In this document: positions 48,200 to 62,300 of the stretch, piece after piece
Layout: each line of letters opens with the position of its first letter
How positions within the stretch are numbered: position 1 is the stretch's first letter
NCBI GenBank assembly: GCA_021613375.1
Contig: CM038722.1
Coordinates: forward strand, 25,986,441 to 26,050,440
Length of the DNA: 64,000 nt
Direction of reading: 5' to 3'
Origin: Megaleporinus macrocephalus
Taxonomy: Eukaryota > Chordata > Actinopteri > Characiformes > Anostomidae
Program-made: the position numbers and the translations under genes
The notes under the pieces: model-generated
Seen by the model: the letters and a program-made list of their open reading frames with translations, nothing else
Database searches by the model: none
Told to the model about the DNA's origin: nothing

Positions 48200-50200
48200 A
48201 TATCTTTTCTTTCTCAGTGTCTGCATTCACCTTACATATCTATCTGACCTCCTCTCTATATCTCTCCTCTATATCACTCTCTTTAACTTGTGGCCACTGA
48301 CCATTTACAAGCTCTAAAACGACGCCGAGCACAAGCCGTCCCAAAGGCACACTCCCACTGATAGACTGTCGCAACTCTAAGCCTCAGGCTCATATAATAA
48401 AAACTAAGCTAGCCTTCCGCTCCAGCAAGTGGACAAGCCAAGCCCGTTAAAATCTATAAAACAACGGTAAAGTACACACAAAGTAAATCCTACAAAACGA
48501 GGCTCCGTCTACGAACGTTTCCAGGTTCCTCTTTCACCTGGAGTCACACAGATGTTCTTCCACGAAGAGCTATCTGGGGCAGTAACCGACGGTCACAGTA
48601 AAAACACTGTGGTCCAGCAGGATTAAACCTGCTGAATTATGGATACGAGCATCTATTAACCCGAACGAAAGCATAACAACCCTGAAAAATGCACCATACA
48701 TTTTAATAAATTTCCTCAAAAACATTCTCCTTGACATTTAGCTTTCCCAATCTGCATATCAACAGCTGAGCATTCAAAGCTTAGAAGCTTTCAAGGTTAA
48801 CAATATGAAAGCCTTTTGAGAGGAAAATGGAAAACGAGAGACGGGGGGAGAGGGGCAGAGAGAGAGAGAGAGAAAGAGAAAGAGCGATAGAGAGTGGCAT
48901 GGCGTTCCATTTTTCGGGTGTTATGAACCACCTGTAGAGAAAATAAGAAGTACACAATGATCCAAAGACTAAAACACTTTCCTTCACCCATATACAGACA
49001 CATAGACAAGACAGCCGAGTAATAACTGGTTGTTCTGATGATGGCCTGTCAAAGCTGTCTTTAAATATGGATGGAGTGGGAGTAGGTGCTGAGAGAAATG
49101 ACTGCTATTATTGGCTTTTTTTGGTGCTCTGTCACTTTTCTCAGCGAAGACGTGATTGCCTGTTTTTCTTTTTTCTTTTGGACCGCGGAGATGAAGCTTG
49201 TGAATCAATTGCTGTACAGCTAATCCACTCTAGGATCAATACCCATAAACAGCATGCAGACCAATATGCTCAAAGGGATTTTGCAGGGCGAACTGTGACT
49301 GAAAATCACTACAAATTTCTCTTCCTGACCCGTTCTTTCACAGATAATGTCCACTCTTAAGCTTCCTGAATGGCTCCTGCCTTGAACGTGTGATTCTAGG
49401 AGCTTGCTATAGGCGGAGTTCAATTTGTAGGGGTTCAGTGCATTGTTAAAATAATACAGACCTGTAAAATTACAGTACTTGACTGGCCACAGTTTCTACA
49501 GTTTAATTATCTTAACTATACAGATATACAGATTACTGTGCTGGTTGTGTATTTATTTATATAAGTCAACTGTTATTGTAGGATAATATCTATATACAGC
49601 ATCATATTGCAGTTCCCGTTCTCTTAGAACAAGGGTCGGCGACTTCTTTTCCCCTGTTCAACCAAAATCAAACCTCTTTCACACAACTTTTTACGTCCAC
49701 GTTATTGGTATAATGTTTTAATATCTTGGCAGTAAATATGTGCTAATGTCCTAAAATATATAAGCTAACAAAAAAGTTATATTATAGAATATTACTAACG
49801 TAATATAATTTAATAAGTTATGCACAGCTGTTGTCTCCCAGGAGTGAAGCCTTCTTTTACTGTGAGTTCAGGGAGAGCAGTGAGTAGCTACAGCTGACGG
49901 CCAATCCAGGTAAACATAAATTAGCAGCCTGTCAGCATAGGCTAGAGCTGTGATCAAGGTTTCCAGGTTCTCAGGAATCGACTGACTGTTTCCTCCTGTT
50001 TCTAGTTATTATATTTTTCTTAAAACACAAAAAATGTTTACTTACTTCAGTAGTGACATTTCTTAAATGTTACAGTTTTTGGGACACCGTTTACTTTAAA
50101 ACAATAGGACTGCCAACCATGTGGAACAGATCTTACTTCCTAGTATAAAAAGCAAGGATGTGGATATAAATACATATATATTTTTTTTTTGTTTCTGTAT
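48200..50200. other. No gene seen
   Basis: It contains a GA-rich simple repeat at 48855-48892 and a hAT-like end (AAGGGTCGGCGACTTCTTTT) near 49629 without a found partner. Confidence 0.35.
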
Positions 50201-50204
50201 TTTG

Positions 50205-50210
<6 letters not shown>

Positions 50211-50271
<61 letters not shown>

Positions 50272-50358
50272 AAACAAAAAAACAACACTATTTGGAATTT
50301 TAGGGATTTGGACCTCCCTGGTGGAAATATGTAATAGCATGTAACATGTGGAAAAACA

Positions 50359-50394
<36 letters not shown>
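50211..50394. repeat. (TA)n and (AC)n microsatellites
   Basis: A TA run at 50211-50269 and an AC run at 50359-50394, separated by 89 bp. Confidence 0.93.
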
Positions 50395-50401
<7 letters not shown>

Positions 50402-51136
50402 GAAATTGAGTTTGTATTGATTTTTCTTATTACTATATTAATTAATGCGTTTGGTTTAAATATACCACACCATAACATGTTGCTAGTAAGTACAATAGAA
50501 GGCAGTCAGTCAATCAGAGCAGAGGTTATTTACATGCATCATATGTCTTAAACAAAAAAAGTGCCCTGTTTATTTGGAAGGGATTAAGAGAGGTTGAAAA
50601 ATGGTCTTGTAGAATAAAGTATGACTGCCTTTGGATCTTGAACCCATACACGTTAGAAATGGATTCATCTTGTATTTAAAAATAAAAGATAAATGTGGGA
50701 TACAGGGTCTTTACAAAGTGGTAGTAACTCACAGCCTACCAAAAGCCTCCTCGTCTCACTCACAGGCTCCAAAACAATTTCTCCCATGGGACACCCAGCA
50801 ATGCGTACTTGACCTTGTTTTGACAATGTAATGTACTCCCAGTTTACACAATGTTACAAAAATACTCTGGGCATATTTTTAGTTGTTCATGGCTGAAAGG
50901 AGGGAAAACTCCCTTGACGAATGCAACCTCAGCATTTCATTCACTCAAGAGAACTATTCCTTTTATCCAAGTTGAGCTAACTTGGAGAAGCAGCGGTTCT
51001 GAGGCCTGATCACTGTTTACGTGCTGTGCGTTATTCCCCATGGTAGTTATCAGTTTCAGCATTTTCTCATAGCCCCAGTTTTCCCATGCTATAGGCTAAC
51101 TATAGCCACAGGAGAACAGAGAATTAGACAATAACT

Positions 51137-51640
51137 GTATGGCCAAAAGTATGTGGACACTCTTCCAAAGTCTTCGTCACAGAATGGGTCGTACTGAAGA
51201 GCTCAGTGAAACACAGCACTGTTAAAGGCTGCCACCTTTGCTACAGGTCTGCAATGCTTGATCTGCGCCAGTCAAGTGTAATTATTGTGAAATGAAAGTG
51301 GCAACAGACCACACAAACACAAAGCAGGGCTGCAGAGAGAACCCCAAACCACCTCTGGATAGAACATCCGCCTACAAACTGAGCACTGGGAGCTCCTTAG
51401 ATGGATTTCCATGATTAAATAGCTGCACACAAGGCGAAGGGCACTATGTCTAATAGCAAAGCATGCACAAAACAAATATGGCCTCTGAAAAACATGGAGC
51501 ACAAACCACTGCACCACTGAACTCTTGGTGGAGGAGGGATAATGCTCTGAGGCTGTGTTTCTTGGCTCCTTAGTTCCAGTGAAGTGTGATTTTATTGCTA
51601 CAGCAAACAAAGACATTTCAGACAATTATATTCTTCTAAC
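51137..51640 (+). mobile_element. Tc1-like element fragment with TATGGCCAAAAGTATGTGGA end
   Basis: It starts with the terminal motif TATGGCCAAAAGTATGTGGA, widespread in fish non-autonomous Tc1-type elements, followed by GGGTCGTACTGAAGAGCTCA and degraded sequence. The right end is not clear. Confidence 0.45.
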
Positions 51641-51959
51641 TTTGTAGTAACAATTTAGGTAAAACTGCAAACCAGGAAGATTGTGAACCTGTGCACTCAT
51701 GTGTGGCTCATGAAGACATGTTTGATGCAAATTAACAATAAGCAATATTTAAATAATAAATGGATATTGTTTAAAGACAACATACCAAATATTGAATCTC
51801 TATATTGAAATCGAAATTGTATTGTTTCTTTATTTTGAACTTTATGCCAGCAACATGTTGAGAAATGGGCAACATATGACTGCATAATTTGTGTAAAGCT
51901 AAAAAAAAAAAAAGGTTTTTAACATGATTCGGTATTAAAAAAAGCACCCTAGAAAGAAT

Positions 51960-52335
51960 TTCAGAAGTATGGAGGGGTTTCCCAATGTAAAGTAGCAAAG
52001 AACTTGGAGACGATCATTGGGCCCTCAGACGGCATTGCATTAAAACAGATATGATTCTGTAGTGGAAATTGTTTAGCTCAACAGCCGGCAATCGTGATGG
52101 TATGGTAAGGCACCAGTGCGCATGGCATGGGTAACATTTGTGAAGGCTCTATTAATGCTGAGCGAAAGACTTGCTGCCATCCAGATATCGTCAGGGAAGA
52201 CCTTGCTGAGTTCAGCAAGACCATGTCAAACGACATTCTGCACATATCACAAAAGCATGACTTCATAGCAAAAGGTCCAGATCCAGGTGCTTACCTGGCT
52301 TGTTTGCATTCCAGACCAGTCACCCACTGAAAACA
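51960..52335 (+). pseudogene. Tc1-like transposase relic
   Basis: It opens with a partial N-terminal end (GGCCCTCAGACGGCATTGCA). After a deletion it continues with VMVW, then AHGMGNICEGSINAER and degraded DNAKPH-like sequence (SNDILHISQKH). The pattern is that of the IS630/Tc1 transposase common in fish. Several stops and a missing middle make it non-functional. Confidence 0.6.
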
Positions 52336-52339
52336 CTGG

Positions 52340-55300
52340 GTGCATTTTGTTAGCCAGCTGAATCGTATTTCAAACAATAATGGAAAACACTCAACTTTAA
52401 AAACTACAGCAACTGATCAGTTCCCATCAAATTCAAAACAATTAATACATTTATACCAATCATTGCATTTTGCTGAGTTTCCAAACTATTTTGGAAAGCG
52501 GATTGAATGTACTATAAACTGGTTTTTCATTAGGGTAAATTAGTTGGGTTAGGTTAGCTTACTAAAACATAAAGGGCTGTTCTTGATTCCAGGGTTCATG
52601 AATGGGTTTATAAACAGGTTTAAAATTAAATGTCTACTACAGCATTGAACAAACGCCAACAAGAGCCAATTCTGGATGTAAAGGCAATGGAGCCGTGTGA
52701 ACTGTAAAATATTTTACAGTTAAAATAGCACAGATGGAGCCCAACAGCATATTCTGTTAAAGACACAAAACCTTTTATAGAGCATACAGGGCCAGTTTTC
52801 CAGCTCTAGATTAGATCTAAGCCTGGACTACTGATGAATCCATATATGGGGAAACTGAATGATAAGCACATGAACCTAATTTTTTTTCTAATCCATACAA
52901 GTCACTCCCAAAGGGAGTCAAACAATAAAAACAGCCCTATTCATTAAGTCTGATCAATGTGAACATGTAATAAAAGAACAAACAATGAACAGCCCACTAC
53001 TACTCCCACTGGGTGTAACGTGAGGACGTGAGGGTCTGGACCAGGAACGACCTGGATCCCCGCTACAGAGGGCACAGGAGGGTAAATAAATGAAAATGTG
53101 ACCTTCATGTTGTTCCGCTGTATGGCAGGAGGTAGAAAAGTGCTATGGGTGCCCTTAAGAAATGCCATGTGCACCGAATTAGGCCAGCGGGAGGCAAAAG
53201 AACATAAAAATGCACAAACGGAGAGGGTCATAGATAAAGGCAGAGATTAAATGCCAGCGGAAAAGGATGTAAAGAAGGCAAAGATGAAAAGGGTATTGGG
53301 CTGAAGACGCCTGGCAGTGATGGGAAAAGTGACGCTGGTGCCCACAGGCATGGAAGATTTGGAGCCATGATTGAATTTGACCGATTTTCCAGTCCAAGCG
53401 TCAGGTGACTAGTCTTTAGTCACCATCCAGTGAATTCAGTTCTGGGCCTGAGAGTTTTGTCCTTGAACTGTGTGTGCAGGGTCTAATGTTACGTTTATAA
53501 TAAATCTATACTGTCTATATTGTCAAATTAATACTGTGTTTGAAGTTGAGTCATTCAGAATGGTAGCACATGCTATTCTCCAGCTCACTTGGTATATAGC
53601 TTTTTTTTGGTTTTCTTGTAAGGGCTTCGTGACAGCTACATTGTTAAGTCTTCTCATTGCAGACAGAAACCGTTGTCAATGTTTTCAAATCCAAAGCAAC
53701 AGTGGAGCTCTCTCTCTTAAGTGCTGTTAATCTGATGGCCAAGCAGGTCTTCTACAGTTGTTAGGAGTATCTTTGTCTCTGGATCTTTTAATCATTTGCT
53801 ATTTAATCAATCAACTTCCTACTTCAGTTTTAGAAAGTCCTGCTTCCTGCTCTCTTATTCTTCTTTGACTTTCCCCTTCCTCATACAAATTGATGATCTT
53901 GTATCTAATCCCTTCAGCAATTGCTGTTTTGAATACAGATAAATGGATAAAGCTAGTTGCCCATATGACCCCATTACTTTTAACTTATAATAAAAAGGCC
54001 TACAAGCCATTAAAACTAGGCTCAGGCCTTACTCTTACTGCTCAAGTGCTCAAAGCTAGGTTGCTGCTGGCTTTGTTTTTAGTTTTTACATGATTTAAAT
54101 TCAGTATTATTCTAAAATAAGACCTGCTATCAGTTAAATCAGGCAGTAATTTAATACTTAAGACCTCATAAGTATATTAGGCTACTAACAACATTCTTCA
54201 AGTTGACTGATCCAGTCACAACAATTCACAAATAATTGTTTGTATGTAGTTTGATGCCTAAGTACTATTTATCCACTATTTGATTCATATTACTTTCAAA
54301 CTTTCTCATCTTTCTGCAATACTACTCACATTACAGCATGTAATTTTAGACAAAGCTCTTGAGTTCACTCAAACACTTCATAAATAAGGCCTATTTTCTT
54401 TCAGTGCCCCAAAGAACACAGTTAATCATGAAGGGAGTTGAGAAGCACTTGGCAGAAATTAGCTCCAGTGGAGAGGTTCAATTCTGAAAAGAGCATGGGA
54501 ATACGAAGAGGGAGCAGGGAAGCTCTCTGATAAAAACAAGGAGGAAAGAAAGAAAGCAAGAAAGCAACATTTAGCCACAACTACTACTACTTCATTTAGG
54601 TAAACGGCTGGACTGGCCTAAGCAAATATAGCAGTCAACTTCAATCTTGTCTAGATCCTCACAGGACCTTTTAAGGAGAGGAACCAAGAAAAAGCAGCTT
54701 CATGTTCAAGACAGAAAGCAGACATGAAAAAAGGAAGATGCAGGTATAAGTCATTACAGCAGTCACGAAGCCATACACTGTCCAGGCAGACGCTTAACTG
54801 AGAGGTGAATATTTCAGCGTGGTTCTGGATTCAGGCAGCAATGTCAGTTGAAGCTCTGCAGCGGTTTTCTCACTGCTCAGATGAAGATTAAGCATAAACG
54901 CTTTCTTTGTATGCTTAATAACTCAAAACGCTAACAGGATAAATATGACAAAAGCTGAGCAAAAAAAACAAAAAAAAAACCCACAGACAGAGCCTCAGTG
55001 TATTGTGCAGTCTGGAACATGTACATCCCAACCTGATTCTATTTACAGCAAAATCACATTTTAGAATCCTTCGAGAAGAACAGTGGGACATTTGTGCATG
55101 AATACAACCGATGAGCAAGCGTCTTACATCAGCAGAAGCTCAAATTACATGCACGTGTTGAAGAACAACAGACAGTGGCATCCAGCTTTGGATCAGGCTT
55201 TAGTTCTGTGTCTTATTCACCAGCTTCCCTTTCCACCTTAAACGCTGTCGCTGTTATAATCATGACCTACAGGCACCAGAAGGTAACTGCTGCATAATTT

Positions 55301-55410
55301 AAGGTGGAATGGAAAAAAATTAAGTTGGTCAAAAATAAACTGGGTTTAGACAGAGCATCTATAGTGTAAGGATTATGAGTGTACCACCAAAAAAAATAAA
55401 TAAAATAAAG
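52340..55410. other. No gene seen; flank downstream of lmo7
   Basis: Unique-looking sequence, with short ORFs only. No RNA gene recognised. Confidence 0.35.
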
Positions 55411-55416
55411 CATACT

Positions 55417-55430
55417 GCGCCATCTAGTGG
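55417..55430 (-). promoter_or_regulatory. CTCF-type motif downstream of lmo7
   Basis: The minus strand reads CCACTAGATGGCGC, a full match to the CTCF core consensus CCASYAGRKGGCRS. It lies about 0.7 kb beyond the lmo7 stop, between the gene and the repeat-rich desert. Binding is not shown by sequence alone. Confidence 0.45.
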
Positions 55431-55939
55431 CTCATACAAGACATTAAATCTCTGAAATCAACAGTGAAACTACTTTGAATAAAATGCATATTGGACCCTT
55501 TTTATTTACAAATATATTAGGCAGTTCATTTAGAGACACATCGCTACTTCTCACCAAACACAATTACAAATCAGACTAATTTCTCCCCAGAATTAAACGC
55601 TGTGCATTTTAAGACCAAGAAAGTGCTTATATTCTGTGCTTACATATATGCTTATTATTATATATCTTTATTAAATCCACCTGTGAGAGGAAGAGCAAGA
55701 TGCCCATGTTCCAAGCTGTAATGCAGTGACTTTCTGACGATATATATAGCTAAATAATTAGAACAGCATAAATCACATCTTTTGTAGGTATCAGTTATCA
55801 GTAGACAAGTATATAACTTGAATATCACAGTGTTTAAATAACCAGAATCTGAGTATATTTATTTTAGAGGTGTGATTAAAAGTTAATTAACAGAAAAAAG
55901 GCACTAATATTATATATACGCAGACAGGAACGACCTACA

Positions 55940-56094
55940 CAAACATGAATATTAACATTTATTCCATTAGAAATCTAAAAGGTAATAAGCAGTGGGCTTG
56001 TTGTTAGGGTCAGTATTAGGCTGAGCTCACGTCCGTCACGTCAGAATCATCTTCAGGGAAAGGCTTCTCTATGATCTTCAGAAATGTGTGGTGT
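55940..56094 (-). other. lmo7: lmo7 3' UTR with AATAAA signal
   Basis: A canonical AATAAA hexamer on the minus strand is at 55958-55963, about 130 nt after the stop. Cleavage would fall near 55940, giving a short 3' UTR. Longer alternatives further left cannot be excluded. Confidence 0.5.
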
Positions 56095-56117
56095 TCACTT
56101 GGGGATGCCGGGACGGA
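56095..56117 (-). CDS. lmo7: lmo7 terminal coding exon (7 residues plus stop)
   Basis: After a TTTCTTCCAG acceptor, 23 nt complete the protein as VRPGIPK and a TGA stop. The tail after the last CY is 11 residues, the same length as in mammalian LMO7 (LRFKSGRPTAM, from recall). Reading the exon in another phase gives 32 open codons; see findings. The exon continues as 3' UTR. Confidence 0.82.
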
Positions 56118-56274
56118 CTGGAAGAAACAGATTTTTGAATAATCTTTAAAGCCATTATAGCCACCTAACAGTATCATTGGCTTTCTAGTTTAGGGGGAAA
56201 AAATTTAATATGTAATACAGTGATGATAATATCTATCTATCTAACAATAAGAAAAGAGTTATGATATAAATTGA

Positions 56275-56349
<75 letters not shown>

Positions 56350-59300
56350 TAAGTAGAGATTTTTCCCACAAATAATCTAAAACTCCCAAGAAATTACTTC
56401 TAAATTACTTCTATCCGCAGCGTAAGCAAACTTTTGCTACTGCTTAATTTAAAAATCAATGTTGTTATGTGTCCGGTAACCTAGCTCGAGGGCTGTGATA
56501 TATTCTGAATAGAAGCCAAAAAGCAACCAAGCATCCAAAAGCTTACAGAACATGTTCAAAACCGTTTCTGTTGCAATTCCAGTAGCTGCCCGTCAAATGA
56601 CTCAACCAATTTCTCACCATCTCACTCACTTTGCTCCAGTTAAACAGTTTCGCATGTGCTAAATGATTTATGTAAAAAGCATTTCTGGAACAACACCTCA
56701 CTGCTATGTGGTAAACAGCGTGTTCAAAGAAACGCTGTCTGTACCATATAGCCATCATTAAAATATAAACCCATTAGTCAGTTGTATATAAGGAGATCCA
56801 GTCATGTAATTGCTAATACTACATTTTATCTGGCTGGATATTCCAGCACTAATACTCATATGCTGACTGTGTGATCAGTTCCCGAATGATTGCCATAGGA
56901 AGTCATAATACATGCATTAGTCTTATAATAAAAAATATGCTTGTAATGAACTAAAACGTTGGCTCACCTCGGAGTCTGCTGTAGCAGGTGTCACAGAAGA
57001 GCTGTCTGTGTCGGACTCGCACCTGAGCTCTGGACTCAGAGCCTCTGCTGAGGTCACTTCTGCAGCTGACGCACTGGAAGGCCAAAGAAACACATGGTCA
57101 GTCTCAGTACAGTGAGAGACCCGAGCCTGAGAAACTGATCATGGATCAGATTAACAGACCCATGAACGTTTTTTCTAGTGGTCAACTACCCATTAAAAAA
57201 AAAAAACCACATAAAATAAATATAATTATATTAAATTATCAATTATTCAAAAAATAAAACTATTATTTGATCAACTAATCAAAATATCATGCCTACGTAA
57301 CTGTTTTCATTACAATGTACGTATCAATCAGTTCCTTTTGGGCTAATGTCAGGATTCTCATACATTACATATTTAGAGTACCCTAGTTTTGAAGACCCTG
57401 GCTGTTGCTGTATTTTGTGAAATAAATAAGTACCTGTGTACGTGGTTACGACTATCTTGCCTGGTAGGGTAGATGCAGGGTGTTATTAGGTAAAACATTA
57501 CCCAAAGAAAACTTGGCTTACTTGATCTGACCTACTTTTATTATTATCATATTCAGACCATCAACCAATCTACAAAATTTCCTTTTATGGTAAGAAAATA
57601 AAATGGCTAGACATCAACACTGAACAACTAAAGCAATAAAACCTTGTTGTACAAATTAGTTTACATCTCGATGACAGCTTTGTAGATTATTTAATATGCA
57701 CAGGTAACATACAAATAGGTGCACACACATTTCTGATTGACTGAAATTATTATTGAGCTCAGTGTTAAATATCCACCTGAGCTCAATCACCTCTTCACCT
57801 GCTTCTCCATTATTAGGTTTAGGCTGACAGCTATGCATCTGCGTCACAAGGGATTACTTCATTTATGCTGCAGTGAAACGACTTCTTGTAGTCTCTAGCG
57901 TATACATATCTGTTTTAATAGCTGTGTGAAGTGCAAACTTTGGAAAGTGCTCCTTTACATAACCAACGCATTGATTTCTTTTATATAACTTTCATCAATA
58001 ACAACCTACTGACCACATTGATTGCAATGAACTCTATCCCAGCAAATAGAATACATCCATACACTCAAATCAATTTCACTGTTGAACCCACACAATCAAA
58101 CATCAATTAGAATATACAAGCAATAAGCAAAATCAGATAAAACAGACCCTCCACCAAGACCCATGTGAACTCGTAAGCACTGGAAGATCCACCATTGTGA
58201 AAATAGCAACTTTAATGAACCCAGCACAGGACCAATACATGTAGCATAATTTTATTTAAAAAAACAGGGGGGGGGGGACGACAAACAAAACAAAAACACC
58301 TGCAACCCCATCAAGAGCCAGCTGCTATCATCATCACAAGAATCTAAAAGGTTTGTGCAAGACTATACAGAGCCGCTGTGAAGAAACGATTAGGCAACCC
58401 AAGAAAATAGAGCTTTGTGAACAGCATGATCAGTAATCGATTTCCCCAGGAATAGCGAGGTGAGCCATTGATTTGCTGAAGCTGCTGTGAATCTACAGTA
58501 GGGGAGGATAAGACACCAAGGCAACCAAATCACATGCGGCATCTCTGAGCTAAATGTGGGTAAATAACAGTTTTTATCTTTTAGTTTCAGGAAAATCCCC
58601 AAATAAGCTTAATACAATCTTAACAGGTATGTACTTTTTTCTTGTCAATAACACATTAGGGCTGCATGATATGGATATAAAACATCCAGGATATAAAATA
58701 CCCAGTTTCACCGTCTCTGACTGCTCACACTGATGGCATTCAAAAGCCTGACAATATTTTGTTTATCCCTATACAGTTTTTCTGGTGTTTTTTGGGTAAA
58801 CTGTATTAGATTGCTTAGCTGTTCAGCTGTTGTGCTGTGTTAGATCTGCTCTCTACATGGCTGAATAGCATCGCAAAGAACAACTGTCCTTTGTGACCTG
58901 GTTTGATTCACAGTCTAGGCAGAAGAGACGCAGCTCTGATGTTAAGTATAGTTACTGATGTGACACTAGATTGCTCTGAAGAATGTCTACATATATGCAT
59001 ACGTATCCCTCTTCTCTACATTATGGCACCAATGATAACACTACAAATACTCAATATAAATTAAGCCACTCTATTACTGTTGCCTTTGCAGTGCATTTGT
59101 TATGGATGATCCCTCAAGCAGCCCTACTGAGCATCACTGAGAACAGGGATTACCTACAAGCCCGTTTACTGTCTTTAAACAGTCTACAGGTAATTAACGC
59201 TATATAACCATAAGGCAGCATGTGATTTGATGCCTGACCCAATGCAAAAGTGAGCTTCTGTTAGTATTAGGTGCTGCTCTCCAGTCACGTCCAGTTGCAG

Positions 59301-62300
59301 GTGATAAGCAGCAGGTCAGAAGGTGTCTCAGGTATCAGGTGACCTCTAGGCTCACCTTAAAGCAACCAATGTGAAAGCACAGGTCCAGAGAGTCGATGAC
59401 CATGGCTGCTCCCTTACCCAGGGGCTGATTGCAGCGCGAGCAAATTCGCCTGCCACTCACCAGCCTACGGGACATGGCAACGGCACAGTTAGACTGAACA
59501 GAGTTTGCTGTCTGGTCTGACCGCTTGGAAATGAGGGGCCAAGGGAACCAAAATGTACCCACGCTAAAAGGAACACACTAACTCTGGGCGGATAAGTTGG
59601 ATCAGGTGTGTTGGACAAGTGAAAATACCACTATATGAAGAGTAGGATACACCAGGGCCAGTGTTGGGAATCATCGCTGTAAAGCAGAGGTCACTAATAG
59701 GCGGAAAGCGGTCCGGGTCCGGACCTAGACATTGTCTAAGTATTCAGAAGGATTTAATGTTGACTGTGTTTATTTTAAGAGGCGGAGCTTTTCTTGTCTT
59801 TATGGTATACAGGCTTTGCGGCACAGTAAACTTGCAGACCAATCGCGCGTGTTGTAAAATCACCGGAGTCGCTCCTGAGCCAATCAGATCTGTGCAGATT
59901 TTGGGCAAAGTATAAAGCGAGAAGCCCAGTCGGAGAATAAAGCGTGTCTGAGAAAGAATAGCGTGATCTAAAAAAGAAAAGTAGATGGCGAAAACTGACT
60001 TTTCAACCAGGGTGGAGAGACTATTCTCACAGCTATTCTTCACAGGCAGCTCCAAACTAACAGGTCAAGATTTGAAATTGAGTTAACAAGAAGATGTACT
60101 TTTTCTATAAATAAACACTAAGATGCATTTTTTTCCAAAGGCATTCTGTTTATTTGCAGCCCTTGTTTTTACTTGAAGTGAAGAAAAAAAAACGTTTTAT
60201 AAATAATTCATTCAGTTCATCATTTAAACAGTAAATATTGTTGAAATATACTAAACGGTTATGCGTAGTTTGTTGGTCTTACAGTGGCTGATGGTATAAG
60301 ATGCTGATACTAGGCTACTTCAGTAAACAGAATACACCACTGAATCACAACACAAGTTATAAATTATGACGGTCCGGACCTTGGCCTGAGGAAATATCCT
60401 TTAACTGGACCGCACTGAACTCTAATTATACACCCCTGCTGTAAAGGAATAGTACTTCAAACACAAAGTGGTCAACAATGTTTGAAAACAAGTGGCGCAG
60501 TTAAGATAAGCTAAATTCTCCAATTGACCCCTTCAGACTTTCCAGATCCTAGTAATGCCAACACATTAGCAACTCCCTTAAGGTAAAGAGAAGTAAAGTA
60601 AGTTTGCATGTTTTCAGGTTAACACTCATCTTAAAACACATTAAAAAAATTAAATAAAAATAAAAAAAAATAAAAATCAACCTTACATTTTGACTTTGTC
60701 GTACCTGCCATGCTGCTGGGTAATGGGGTGTGTATCCTCAGCACCAGGTGTGACTGGTGGAGTGGAGGAGGTGGAAGAAGGCCGAGACCAAGAGCTCTGT
60801 CTTGAAGAACTGGAGAAAATGGCAGCGCCAGGGCCCAGGCTGCAGCGACCCGAGTAACCTCGGTAAGGTGTGATGTTGCTCATGGCAGAGTGAGGCCGGG
60901 CTGGATTAGACATGGTGGAGAACTGCTTGGACAGAGAGCTGCTCTGAAGGTTGTCTAGAGAGTCATATCTGTAAATGAAGCAGGAGGTGACCAAATCTAT
61001 GGTGACCAAATCTAAGTCCACTAACCCCACTGTCGACAATGTATTATTGTATAACAAATATAGTGTTGAGAGAAACTGGACTATATTATATAACAACAGT
61101 ATAAGACCATACTAAATGTAAAGTGATATTAAAGCTTCCACTCTTCTAAGAACTTTGAGCAGTAATAAATAAAGTAACTTTTGCAGAGCTTACAATCCAA
61201 CTTGTTGTAATTGCCTGTGTTGCCCTGTTCTTAAATAGGCATGCAATTTATGACTGACAAGGTAAGGGATAATATGGGGGGGAAAGGGGAGAAAAAAAAA
61301 CCCAAATAAAAATAAATAAATAAATGATGCTTCATTATACTTTAAAAAACGATACACAATATTCAAACAAAATATACTTTTGAGGTCACAATCCAAAACT
61401 GCTATAAATATAATAATTATGTGAATACCATGAGTATTATTTCATTATCTTATCTTATGTACTGCACTAAATCCTATTTAACAGGAATAATTCTGTTCGC
61501 TTTAATATAATTAAATGCAGGTGGTCCATTATCTGTGTGAGGAAAAAATGCTGACCAAAATCCACAAGACGCTTAGAAATAAATATGTATAGGAATAAGC
61601 AGAAATATACAGTTTTAACAATAATACACTTGCGGGGGTGGGGCTTGGTTGGCCAAGAAAGCAAAGACTAAGGGGATGGCCCTACAAGGGACATGTTTTA
61701 AAGGGAATCCTTCTGAATCTAGGAAGAACTGCATTCTTACACTCTGTCAGCAGCTGTAAGTCTTATCAACACAATACTCAGAGGGGATTACATAACTGTC
61801 ACACAGACCTCCTCATTGGTGCCACGTTGATGGGCTCTTTGTGGATGGTACAGGTGCTACGCTGCCGGATCCAGCTGCTGTCAGTGTTGAGCTGAGTTTT
61901 CTTTCTCATCTCCTCCAGGATCTGCTGACGGTCCTTTTCTGCCTGAGACAGCCGCCCTCTCTTCTTAACACTCACTGCAGCCGATATAGAAAGAGAAAAG
62001 AGTCGTTGGACAGGATATACAACAAGGACTAATTAGGACGCATGAAAAAAATATATACTGTCAAGAACACTCAGACCTCTCGAGTCTTGCTTGCGACTGC
62101 TGTCAAGCGCAGGTGTGGATTTGGACTTTTTCCTGTAAAAAAACAAGTAATTACGAGAATTTAAAGGAAGTGGGGCTATATCTATGCAACAACTGAATTT
62201 GTCACATGTTTGGGGGGTAATAAGACACAAACACTTAACATTCAAAAGACTTGTTCCAAAGCGCAGAAGCTGACTAACCTGTCCAAGGTGGTAAGCTTGG

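Noticed and set aside
49620..49960. hAT element starting AAGGGTCGGCGACTTC
   Set aside because: Only one terminus-like sequence was seen, with no matching second end or 8-bp duplication.
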